Below are positions 1-5,544 of a stretch of DNA of 8,892 bases, piece by piece (the first letter of the stretch is position 1; every line of letters begins with the position of its first letter). The translations under genes were made by a program, and so were the position numbers. Source of the stretch: Gemmatimonadota bacterium (GTDB lineage Bacteria; Latescibacterota; UBA2968; UBA8231); NCBI GenBank assembly GCA_026706505.1, contig JAPOYQ010000469.1, positions 1-8,892 on the forward strand, given 5' to 3'. The notes beneath the pieces are model-generated. The model searched no databases. It was not told the origin of the DNA and saw nothing but the letters and a program-made list of their open reading frames with translations.

Positions 1-161
1 TCAAAGGTGCCTCCCTCATCGAAAACAAACACGACGGTTATCGGCCCTTCTTCACTTTCTAGGGAGCCGTACCAAGCCCCGTACAAGTCGGCATCCTCTG
101 CGTTGGCCCCGGTCTGCCCGATAAAGAAGAAGGCCAACAGGCTCAAAAGTGTCCTCCGCAT
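1..161 (-). CDS. Secreted protein of unknown function, N-terminal part (gene runs off the window)
   Basis: The first 53 codons are present; the 3' part lies beyond the left edge. The ATG at 161-159 is preceded by a strong GGAGGAG ribosome binding site about 6 nt upstream. The product begins MRRTLLSLLAFFFIGQTGANA, a clear Sec signal peptide with probable cleavage after ANA, so the protein should be exported. The visible mature part (EDADLYGAWYGSLESEEGPITV, then VFVFDEGGTF) looks like the first strands of a beta-rich domain. The GxWYG motif followed by a short turn is reminiscent of lipocalin-like or similar small beta-barrel domains, but too little is visible to assign a family. It lies 50 nt downstream of the coiled-coil gene on the same strand and may share its transcript. 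The signal peptide and RBS make this a convincing gene; the function is open. Confidence 0.75.
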   Translation of the reverse strand, partial: MRRTLLSLLAFFFIGQTGANAEDADLYGAWYGSLESEEGPITVVFVFDEGGTF

Positions 162-211
162 GATCTCTCCTCCGCAGGTGTGGGGATATGGCTTAGCGCG
201 CCCCCGAGGCT

Positions 212-427
212 TTACTCTGGACGGCCCGTAGAGAGTGGATTGGCCGCCTGCTTTTCAAGGTGCCGGTCGATCTTGGCCAAGAGGCCCAGGAATTCGTTGA
301 AGCGGCCGTCGTGCTCTTTCAGCGTTTCCTCGATATGCGCTAGCCGGTTGTTGATCTGCTCGATGGGACGCTCGATGCGCGTCTCAAGGATCTGCCTGAA
401 CTCTTCCGCGGTGATCGGGTGGCTCAT
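212..427 (-). CDS. Small coiled-coil protein, 71 aa, unknown function
   Basis: The start is the ATG at 427-425, chosen because an AAGGAGG ribosome binding site sits 8 nt before it; a longer reading from 580 has no such site and a composition unlike a protein. The product begins MSHPITAEEFRQILE and is almost wholly helical and highly charged, with heptad-like spacing of I/L residues through residues 10-60 (for example IEQINNRLAHIEETLKEH and FLGLLAKIDRHLEKQ). It ends in a short polar tail. There is no signal peptide or membrane segment, so a cytoplasmic oligomerising helix is the likely fold. I do not recognise a family. Coiled-coil proteins of this size occur as accessory subunits, but nothing here fixes a role. 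The gene follows the small membrane-protein genes and precedes the secreted protein at 161-1 on the same strand. Confidence 0.75.
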   Translation of the reverse strand: MSHPITAEEFRQILETRIERPIEQINNRLAHIEETLKEHDGRFNEFLGLLAKIDRHLEKQAANPLSTGRPE

Positions 428-440
428 CGCATTGGCCTCC

Positions 441-623
441 TTAGTTTGAGATTTGGCCGGCCTCGCCGACGAACTGTACTGGTTCGTCAAGGATTTCACA
501 GTAGGCATCGACGCTTTCGGCTTGGGGGTTAGCTGCAGAGGTTTTAGGCAATTGGTACGCCTCGTCGGGAAAGGAACCATCCAAGCGGTTCGGATTAATC
601 ACCAGCGCACCTAATACGGGCAA
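441..623 (-). CDS. Doubtful small ORF, up to 60 aa, possible gene remnant
   Basis: A reading frame from a TTG at 623 to a TAA at 443-441 ends just before the ribosome binding site of the coiled-coil gene. The translation (INPNRLDGSFPDEAYQLP, later VDAYCEILDEPVQFVGEAG) has a natural-looking amino-acid composition, unlike the shadow frames around it. There is no ATG and no ribosome binding site near the TTG, so it may be the tail of a decayed gene rather than a live one. I recognise no family. The stretch 444-683 contains no better candidate on either strand. Confidence 0.25.
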   Translation of the reverse strand: MPVLGALVINPNRLDGSFPDEAYQLPKTSAANPQAESVDAYCEILDEPVQFVGEAGQISN

Positions 624-683
624 CGAAGAGGTTCGTCTGAACAGGAAGGGGCCTCCTTTTGTTCCACCATGTCCAGCAGCCAG

Positions 684-836
684 TTACCACAGTTGTGCTA
701 TCAACCAGAAGACTAAACTGATAAATCCTAACACCGCAGAGCTTATGGCCGCCCCGATCCCCACCGCTATTTTCTTGCCTGTGTTCCATTTCTTGGACGT
801 CTGCTGTGTTTCCTCCTTCATTATTCGGTCGGCCAT
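684..836 (-). CDS. 50-aa single-span membrane protein, short relative of the 2093-2446 product
   Basis: From the ATG at 836-834 the frame reads MADRIMKEETQQTSKKWNTG, then KK, then a hydrophobic segment (about residues 23-50, from IAVGIGAAISSAVLGF to the C-terminus) before TAA. The motif SKKWNTGKK directly before the membrane span matches SKKWSTGKK in the protein at 2446-2093. At DNA level, 772-798 and 2211-2237 agree at 25 of 27 positions. In the larger protein, MAD follows the signal peptide, so this copy looks like the mature part without its signal sequence. No good ribosome binding site precedes the ATG; an in-frame second ATG (residue 6) and open codons upstream leave the start uncertain. 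Function unknown; probably an inner-membrane microprotein with a basic cytoplasmic stretch. The protein is missed by simple ORF calling because of its length. Confidence 0.6.
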   Translation of the reverse strand: MADRIMKEETQQTSKKWNTGKKIAVGIGAAISSAVLGFISLVFWLIAQLW

Positions 837-894
837 CACGACATAAGTGCAAAACTTGACCAAGAGGTTCCAAGCCAGCCATACTTATGACCTA

Positions 895-942
895 CTCAAC
901 ATGGGTCGGCGACCCGTAATAGCATCGCCGACCCATGTTGAG
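895..942. repeat. Perfect 17-bp inverted repeat with 14-nt loop (terminator or processing hairpin)
   Basis: CTCAACATGGGTCGGCG (895-911) is exactly inverted at 926-942, separated by 14 nt. It begins 33 bp downstream of the lipoprotein stop codon (minus-strand reading) and lies before the 50-aa membrane-protein gene. The stem is long and stable enough for a transcription terminator or an RNA-stabilising 3' end, but no T-run follows it on the minus strand. On the plus strand the following bases are only moderately T-rich. A terminator or mRNA-processing site for the lipoprotein transcript is the simplest reading; a protein-binding palindrome is possible. Confidence 0.6.
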
Positions 943-974
943 ATCCTAGTTATTTCTTAGCTGCCGTCAGTAGG

Positions 975-2096
975 TTAAGGACACCCAAATACCGTATTCC
1001 CTATCTTCTCTGAACGTACCCCAAAGATGGGACCTATGGCCCATACCTCCACCTCATGGCAACCTGTCCCTATGCTGTCATCAGGGAAAGCATATCTGTT
1101 GTTGTCATTGTTGACCACGGCAGTTGTCCAGCCGGCAGGGAAATGATCCTTCGCAGGCCAAGGTTTAGGCTTGCCAGTGTATGTATCCTTAATCGTATCA
1201 TGCGTTACCTGCACAAATGGAGCCCCATCAATCCCCTTCTTCCACCCAACCATAATCACACCATCCCAATTCTTCCACGACGTCAAGTTGGTCCATCTCA
1301 CTGCGTATTTGTGTTCACCATTCTTGATGAGGATGTCTACTTCTACTAGGCCAGTGGGGATATATGATTCTGTACCCGGATCCGACCATTTTTCATCGCC
1401 GCCTATCTCGGTCCCTACGGAGACTTGATAAGGCAATCCCGCGCGCAGTCCTCCAATGTGATAGCTAAGACGTTCATCCCTACCGACCACCTTAACAATC
1501 TTTTCTTGTGATATACTCCAATCACTCCATCCACTGTCGGTTTTGTGTCTCCGGCGCACTTGGTAATTGCCGGCACCCGGAACATGATCCCAAGACACAC
1601 TGAGCGCATTGCGCCTCTCTGTTACTGTTTCCCCAAAATTCGGGGGTTCATTGCTTGTCTGGGTCGAGACCTCCGGCTCTTCACCAGTCTCCTGGTGCTG
1701 GACCGTGATAGTAATAGGCACCGTGGCCAACGACGACCTTTTTTCACCCTTCGGCTTGTGGGTGGCCTCTATGGTTAGCGAGGCCGATTCTTTCGATGCC
1801 TTAAATTTCTTCCCCTTGTACTTGACCTTCCCTGAATTTTTGCCAACAGAGAAAGCGTTCTTGTTCCCCTTGAATATTTTATACTCCACCTTTCGACCTT
1901 TGACCTTGACGGTACATACTACCGATGGTATGCCGCTGACGATCTCCCATCCGCTCTCGGGGTCCAAGGTCACTTCGGGTGTCGCAACCTTACCAGAGGG
2001 GAGGGGGGGGGCAGAGGGCGGTACAGCCTCTTGGCTACACGCCCCTATGAAAGCGATCAAAGTTAAGATCGCTGCGATTCTGCTGAATTGCTTCAT
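975..2096 (-). CDS. Lipoprotein with cadherin-like and fibronectin type III-like domains, 373 aa
   Basis: Start chosen at the ATG at 2096-2094: it overlaps the TGA of the upstream gene (ATGA), has GAGAGGTG as ribosome binding site, and opens a lipoprotein signal peptide (MKQFSRIAAILTLIAFIGAC, lipobox IGA-C with Cys20 as the expected lipidated residue). The same frame is open to 2678, but that extension overlaps two other genes and is not protein-like. After a proline-rich linker (residues 24-34), residues about 45-135 resemble a cadherin-like beta sandwich (YKIFKGNKNAFSVGKNSGKV, ending PITITV). Residues about 145-240 resemble an FN3 domain (LSVSWDHVPGAGNYQVRRR, then GLRAGLPYQVSVGTEIGG). A third beta-rich region ends at GNTVFGCP. 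Such proteins usually sit on the cell surface and bind partners or carbohydrates; this is inferred from fold only. A C9 tract lies in codons 29-32. Translational coupling suggests it works with the membrane protein encoded just before it. Confidence 0.85.
   Translation of the reverse strand: MKQFSRIAAILTLIAFIGACSQEAVPPSAPPLPSGKVATPEVTLDPESGWEIVSGIPSVVCTVKVKGRKVEYKIFKGNKNAFSVGKNSGKVKYKGKKFKASKESASLTIEATHKPKGEKRSSLATVPITITVQHQETGEEPEVSTQTSNEPPNFGETVTERRNALSVSWDHVPGAGNYQVRRRHKTDSGWSDWSISQEKIVKVVGRDERLSYHIGGLRAGLPYQVSVGTEIGGDEKWSDPGTESYIPTGLVEVDILIKNGEHKYAVRWTNLTSWKNWDGVIMVGWKKGIDGAPFVQVTHDTIKDTYTGKPKPWPAKDHFPAGWTTAVVNNDNNRYAFPDDSIGTGCHEVEVWAIGPIFGVRSEKIGNTVFGCP
1998..2018 (+). repeat. Homopolymer C9/G9 tract and G-quadruplex-like sequence inside the lipoprotein gene
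   Basis: The plus strand has nine consecutive G at 2003-2011, flanked by GGGG (1998-2001) and GGG (2016-2018), which fits the four-G-run quadruplex pattern. On the coding (minus) strand it is C9, covering codons Ala29-Pro30-Pro31-Leu32, just after the lipidated Cys20. Runs of this length are prone to slippage during replication, and a one-base change here would shift the frame near the start of the mature protein. This makes it a candidate phase-variation tract. Confidence 0.6.
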
Positions 2097-2446
2097 GATA
2101 CACCTCTCTTTGGGGTGGTGTGGATGAGAGTGTGGGAAAAGAAGAAGAGCAAGAGCCCAACCGCGGCGACGGCGACCATCCCAATGCCAACAGCCCCACC
2201 CACCAATACTTTCTTGCCTGTGCTCCATTTTTTGGACTTTTCCTTCTCCTTTTCCTGGTCGGTTGCCGGGGGCTTGGTTTGCGCGGTATCGGCCTTGGCC
2301 ATGCTCAGCTTTGTTTCCTTGAGGGGAGAGGATGGGGCGAGTTTTTCCGGTGCTTTCTTCGTCTCGACGGGTTTGTCGGCCATCGCCGCCTGGGCGCAAA
2401 GCCCGACCGCGGCCAAGAGACTCCAAACGAGCAATAAATGCAGCAT
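2093..2446 (-). CDS. Exported single-span membrane protein with charged linker, 117 aa
   Basis: The ATG at 2446 opens a Sec signal peptide (MLHLLLVWSLLAAVGLCAQA, cleavage probably near AMA at residue 22). A lysine/glutamate/proline-rich linker follows (residues 23-70). Then comes SKKWSTGKK (71-79), a strongly hydrophobic span (about 80-103, from VLVGGAVGIGMVAVAAVG to FFF) and a short tail. The ribosome binding site is weak (AAAGG about 10 nt before ATG). The stop overlaps the lipoprotein start by four bases, so the two are translated together. The SKKWxTGKK-plus-span unit recurs in the 50-aa protein at 836-684, making them paralogues. Its 5' end is only 21 bp from a palindromic element, so its promoter must lie in or beyond that element. 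No known family recognised; a membrane anchor or partner for the coupled lipoprotein is a guess. Confidence 0.8.
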   Translation of the reverse strand: MLHLLLVWSLLAAVGLCAQAAMADKPVETKKAPEKLAPSSPLKETKLSMAKADTAQTKPPATDQEKEKEKSKKWSTGKKVLVGGAVGIGMVAVAAVGLLLFFFSHTLIHTTPKRGVS

Positions 2447-2467
2447 CGCAATAGCCTTTAGGGGGTA

Positions 2468-2525
2468 GGTAGTGTATCCGTTTGAATTTTTTCGGGTGTT
2501 TCTTCCCTTTATCAGAGGACTGGAA
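2468..2525 (+). mobile_element. Truncated copy of a 79-bp MITE-like palindromic element
   Basis: This stretch starts GGTAGTGTATCCGTTTGAA and matches the reverse complement of 6517-6595 over its first 58 positions with two mismatches (positions 12 and 30). The last 21 bp, which carry the opposite terminal repeat, are missing. The match stops exactly where the cadherin-like coding sequence begins, and that broken gene takes its stop codon (2514-2512) from the element. This fits an insertion followed by a deletion through one end, or insertion of a larger relative. No transposase is encoded here. Confidence 0.75.
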
Positions 2526-2809
2526 CCGCGAGGGCGACCTGATGACCGGCCGTGCCGTCGTTGGAATCGTCCGGCGAGATGCGTAAGCCCGCATTTGTGT
2601 TGCTGCGGGTGGCCTTGACGGTGAGGAACGCCACCTCGTGGGCCACCGAGGCCGTATAGGAGGTGGTAGCCGAATCAAATTCGGGGGCGAGCGTCCCCTC
2701 GGAAATGGTCAGCGCCGACAGCGTCGCGTCCGAGGTGTCTTGCGCCGCCATAAGGTGTAGAAAGCAGGAACAGCGCGGCGGCGACGGCGAATAGCTTGAA
2801 ATAGTTCAC
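2512..2809 (-). pseudogene. Broken gene for a secreted cadherin-like (PF12733-type) beta-sandwich protein
   Basis: A GTG at 2809-2807, preceded by AAGGA, begins MNYFKLFAVAAALFLLSTP, a good signal peptide. The frame is then lost at 2752-2753, where CCTTATG carries one T too many. Removing one T restores STP-MAAQDTSDATLSALTISEG and a continuous domain: GTLAPEFDSATTSYTASV and later GTAGHQVALAV are typical of the cadherin-like beta-sandwich family PF12733, often repeated in secreted adhesive proteins. The domain breaks off at about 2526, before its last strands, and reads PVL-stop inside the palindromic element. The gene therefore has two lesions, a frameshift after the signal peptide and loss of everything beyond about 75 codons. 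A start at the ATG at 2751 would give a 79-aa protein without a signal peptide, probably not meaningful. It is divergent from the kinase gene. Confidence 0.75.
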
Positions 2810-2882
2810 GGCATATCTTCCTTGTAGATGAGACACTACCGTTGCATAAACTTCCTAACCCTATATATCATAATTCTTATGC

Positions 2883-2934
2883 GTGACATGTAGGTGATAT
2901 TCAAGACCTTTTTCTGTGATATTATTGTGGTATT
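2883..2934 (+). promoter_or_regulatory. Array of 11-bp-phased GTGATATT-like direct repeats, predicted OmpR/PhoB-type operator
   Basis: Octamers spaced exactly 11 bp apart read GTGACATG (2883), GTGATATT (2894), GACCTTTT (2905, poor), GTGATATT (2916) and GTGGTATT (2927). Four of five fit GTGRYATK. The last repeat ends one base before the -35 hexamer of the promoter below. Direct repeats at 11-bp phase abutting or overlapping the -35 are the known layout of binding sites for OmpR/PhoB-family activators. The gene downstream encodes a protein ending in such a DNA-binding domain, so autoregulation is inferred. The array also lies between the kinase gene and the divergent secreted-protein gene and could serve both. 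Confidence 0.6.
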
Positions 2935-2963
2935 TTGCCCGAAAAGGTATAAAAAGGTATAAT
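2935..2963 (+). promoter_or_regulatory. Sigma-70-type promoter of the hybrid kinase gene
   Basis: TTGCCC (2935-2940), a 17-bp spacer and a perfect TATAAT (2958-2963) point toward the kinase gene; transcription would start near 2970, about 95 nt before the chosen start codon. The -35 is off-consensus at three positions, as expected for an activator-dependent promoter. The spacer and -10 contain the direct repeat AAAAGGTAT twice (2942 and 2952). Confidence 0.7.
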
Positions 2964-3020
2964 TAGCCCGGCGGGGCCTACTGCGCCTTGCATCTTGTTG
3001 TCCCGTCCAGTCGAGCCCAA

Positions 3021-3040
3021 CGACCCTGGACCGAGGGTCG
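3021..3040 (+). promoter_or_regulatory. Small hairpin in the kinase 5' leader
   Basis: CGACCCT (3021-3027) and AGGGTCG (3034-3040) form a perfect 7-bp stem with a 6-nt loop, 13 nt before the ribosome binding site. There is no T-run, so it is not an obvious terminator. It might affect translation or bind a protein; chance is possible for a stem of this length. Confidence 0.3.
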
Positions 3041-3065
3041 AACGCCGTCCATAGGAGGTGAGAAG

Positions 3066-5465
3066 TTGACCCAAGCCGACCCGCGCGACCGACAGGTAGC
3101 GATCCTCCGAGACCGTCTGTCCAGGCTGAGCAAAGCCAGCCTTCGCATCAATGAGAGCCTGGACCTGGACATCGTCCTGCAGGAGGTCGTGGCCAGCGCC
3201 CGGTCGCTGACCGGTGCCCGCTACGGGGGGATTGTCACCCTCGACGAGTCCGGGCAGTTCCAGGACTTCATAACCTCAGGCCTGACGGAGGAAGAACGCC
3301 AAGGGTTGTTGGCCCTGCCCGGGGGGCAGAAGCTTTTCGAACTCTTCATCACGAATCCAGCACCGCTGCGGCTGCGGGACTTTTCCGGCTACGCTCGGTC
3401 GCTGGGCGTTACCGGCGACCTCATGCAAGTACGGACCTTTCTGGGGACGCCGATATGTCATCGCGGTACCCATGTCGGCACCTTCTATCTGGTCGAGAAG
3501 GAGGACGGACGAGAGTTCACCGCCGAAGACGAGGAAACCCTGGGGATGTTCGCCGCTCAAGCGGCGCTGGCCCTAGCCAATGCCCGCCAGCACCGCAACG
3601 AGCAGCGGGCCAGGGCCGACTTGGAGGCCCTGATAGACACCTCGCCGGTGGGTGTCGTGGTCTTCGATGCGAAGTTGGGGCAGCTCGTATCGCTCAACCG
3701 GGAGGCGAGCCGGATCTTCGGAGATCTGCTTATGCCGGGTCGCTCCTTGGGGCAGCTCTTGGAGGTGCTGACCTTCCGGCGCGCGGATGGGCGGGAAATC
3801 TCCCTCGAAGAGCTGCCCCTGACGCAGGCGCTGAGCACGGGCGAGACGGTGCGCGCCGAGGAGGTCGTCGTCCAGGTGCCCGACGGCCGGTCGGTGACCA
3901 CCTTGCTCAATGCCACGCCCATCTATGCTGGGGAGGGCGAGATCGAGTCCTTTGTCGTGACCGTACAGGACATGACGCCCCAGGAGGAGTTGGCGCGGCT
4001 GCGGGCCGAGTTCTTGGGTATGGTGAGCCACGAACTCCGGGTCCCCCTGACGTCCATCAAGGGCGCTATCACCACCCTACTCGCCTCCTCGACAGCTCTC
4101 GACCCGGTGGAAATGCGACAGTTTTACCGAATCATCGACCACCAGGCCGAGCGCATGCGGGACTTGATAAGCGACCTGGTTGACGTGGCACAAATCGAGA
4201 CCGGCTCGCTCTCGGTCACTCTGGAACCGACGGACGTGGCCAGTCTCGTCGACGAGGCGAGAAACACATTTCTAAGTGGTGGGGGTAGGACTACTATTGA
4301 GATGGACCTCCCGCCGGATCTGCCTTGGATCATGGCGGATCGGCGTCGCATCGTCCAGGTGTTGAGTAACCTCCTTTCCAACGCCGCCAGCTACTCCGAA
4401 GCGTCCTCTGCCATCCGGCTTACCGCCGTGCGAGAAGATTTCTATGTCGGTATTTCCATCGCCGATGAAGGCCGAGGGATCCCGGCCGATTTACTGCCCC
4501 ACCTTTTCAGGAAGTTTTCGCCTGTCGACAGCGAGGACGGCGAGCGCGAGACGCACGGTACCGGCTTGGGCTTGGCCATCTGCAAGGGCATCGTAGAGGC
4601 GCACGGAGGACGGATATGGGCCGACAGCGACGGCCCCGGCCTAGGCACGACGTTCACGTTCACCGTCCCTGTGGCCGAAGAGAGTCCGAGCGTCTCCGTC
4701 CCCCAAACCGCGCGGCAGACCAAGCCCTCGCGTGCGCCCCAAGGGCCGGGTGAGAGCATCCTCGTGGTAGATGACGACCCGCACACCCTGAAGTACGTTC
4801 GCGACGCCCTCGCCAATGCGGGTTACACACCCATAGTGACCGCCGATCCTGGAGAAGTCCCACCGCTCATCCGGTCGTCCAAACCTCAGCTAGTCCTGCT
4901 GGACGTAGTGTTGCCCGGTACAGACGGAATCAAACTGATGGAAGACATCCTTGAAGTGGACAAAGTGCCGGTGATCTTGTTGTCCGGCTATGGGCGAGAC
5001 GAAATTATTGCTCGGGCCTTTGAAAGGGGAGCATCCGATTATGTGGTCAAGCCCTTTTCCCCAACCGAGCTAATAGCAAGAATTCAAGCCACACTGCGCA
5101 AAGAGACCGATCCAGATCGGGCAGCGCCGGATCAGCCCTATGTGCTTGGAGACTTAACCATCAACTACGAGGAACGACGCGTGACCGTGGCGGGACGTCG
5201 GGTGCAATTGACCGCGAAGGAGTATCAGCTCCTCTACGAGCTGTCCGTTGGCCGCGGCCGGGTGTTGACGCACGACGTACTGCTGCGACGGATTTGGGGC
5301 CTGTATAGCGCCGTTGATTCGCGTCTGGTTCGCACGCTCGTCAAGAGGCTGCGACGTACATTAGGCGACGCCGCCAACAACCCCCGCTACATCTTTACGG
5401 AGCCCGGGGTCGGCTATCGCATCGGTACGGCTGAAGAGCAGGAAGAAGAGTCGTCGGAAGCATAA
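3066..5465 (+). CDS. Single-chain signalling protein: GAF-PAS-histidine kinase-receiver-OmpR/PhoB winged helix, 799 aa
   Basis: The TTG at 3066 is chosen as start because a GGAGGTGAG ribosome binding site precedes it; an earlier TTG at 2988 has none. Domains in order: GAF (about 28-180; SLTGARYGG, then FLGTPICHRGTHVGTFYLV), PAS (about 186-310; LIDTSPVGVVVFD), HisKA with phospho-acceptor His322 in SHELRVPLTS, HATPase (N-box Asn439, DEGRGIP from Asp467, HGTGLGLAIC from His497), receiver (Asp569-571 acidic pocket, phospho-acceptor Asp613 in LLDVVLPGTDG, Lys662 in VVKPF), and winged helix (about 697-790; LTAKEYQLLYEL, LVRTLVKRLRRTLGD, EPGVGYRIG). All catalytic residues are present. No membrane span or signal peptide exists, so it senses a cytoplasmic or diffusible signal through GAF/PAS and acts as a transcription factor itself. 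Phosphate should pass from His322 to Asp613 within the protein or dimer. A palindromic element begins 6 bp after its stop. Confidence 0.93.
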   Translation: MTQADPRDRQVAILRDRLSRLSKASLRINESLDLDIVLQEVVASARSLTGARYGGIVTLDESGQFQDFITSGLTEEERQGLLALPGGQKLFELFITNPAPLRLRDFSGYARSLGVTGDLMQVRTFLGTPICHRGTHVGTFYLVEKEDGREFTAEDEETLGMFAAQAALALANARQHRNEQRARADLEALIDTSPVGVVVFDAKLGQLVSLNREASRIFGDLLMPGRSLGQLLEVLTFRRADGREISLEELPLTQALSTGETVRAEEVVVQVPDGRSVTTLLNATPIYAGEGEIESFVVTVQDMTPQEELARLRAEFLGMVSHELRVPLTSIKGAITTLLASSTALDPVEMRQFYRIIDHQAERMRDLISDLVDVAQIETGSLSVTLEPTDVASLVDEARNTFLSGGGRTTIEMDLPPDLPWIMADRRRIVQVLSNLLSNAASYSEASSAIRLTAVREDFYVGISIADEGRGIPADLLPHLFRKFSPVDSEDGERETHGTGLGLAICKGIVEAHGGRIWADSDGPGLGTTFTFTVPVAEESPSVSVPQTARQTKPSRAPQGPGESILVVDDDPHTLKYVRDALANAGYTPIVTADPGEVPPLIRSSKPQLVLLDVVLPGTDGIKLMEDILEVDKVPVILLSGYGRDEIIARAFERGASDYVVKPFSPTELIARIQATLRKETDPDRAAPDQPYVLGDLTINYEERRVTVAGRRVQLTAKEYQLLYELSVGRGRVLTHDVLLRRIWGLYSAVDSRLVRTLVKRLRRTLGDAANNPRYIFTEPGVGYRIGTAEEQEEESSEA

Positions 5466-5470
5466 ACAAC

Positions 5471-5509
5471 GATAGTATATCCGTTTGAATTTCAAATGAA
5501 TACACTATC
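5471..5509. repeat. 39-bp minimal palindromic element, same end sequences as the MITE at 6517-6595
   Basis: The left arm GATAGTATATCCGTTTGAA and the inverted right arm GATAGTGTATTCATTTGAA agree at 16 of 19 positions and meet with a single central base. Both arms resemble the terminal repeat GGTAGTGTATCNGTTTGAA of the elements at 2468 and 6517, so this is two ends fused without an interior. It lies 6 bp after the kinase stop codon and could fold as a hairpin in the mRNA, possibly acting as a weak 3' end. No transposase is encoded. Confidence 0.65.
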
Positions 5510-5544
5510 ACCCAGCAAGCCCATATCAAGGAGGGGTAGTTGAC

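Noticed and set aside
428..580. Longer start for the coiled-coil protein
   Set aside because: No ribosome binding site at 580, a low-complexity leader, and a strong AAGGAGG site before the ATG at 427.
595..882. 95-aa minus-strand frame overlapping the 50-aa membrane protein
   Set aside because: It is the frame-shifted shadow; its EMEHRQENSGG stretch is the out-of-frame reading of the SKKWNTGKK region and recurs as a shadow at the paralogue for the same reason.
1609..2127. 172-aa plus-strand frame opposite the lipoprotein gene
   Set aside because: Antisense shadow; the minus-strand frame has a signal peptide, a lipobox and domain-like sequence.
2097..2678. Upstream extension of the lipoprotein frame (567-aa reading)
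   Set aside because: It overlaps the membrane-protein gene and the cadherin-like remnant on the same strand, is rich in Arg/Pro with no domain, and the ATG at 2096 has a ribosome binding site, a lipobox and stop/start coupling.
3455..4183. 242-aa plus-strand frame inside the kinase gene
   Set aside because: Arg/Gly/Ala-rich shadow of a GC-rich coding sequence; the kinase frame has clear domains across the whole stretch.
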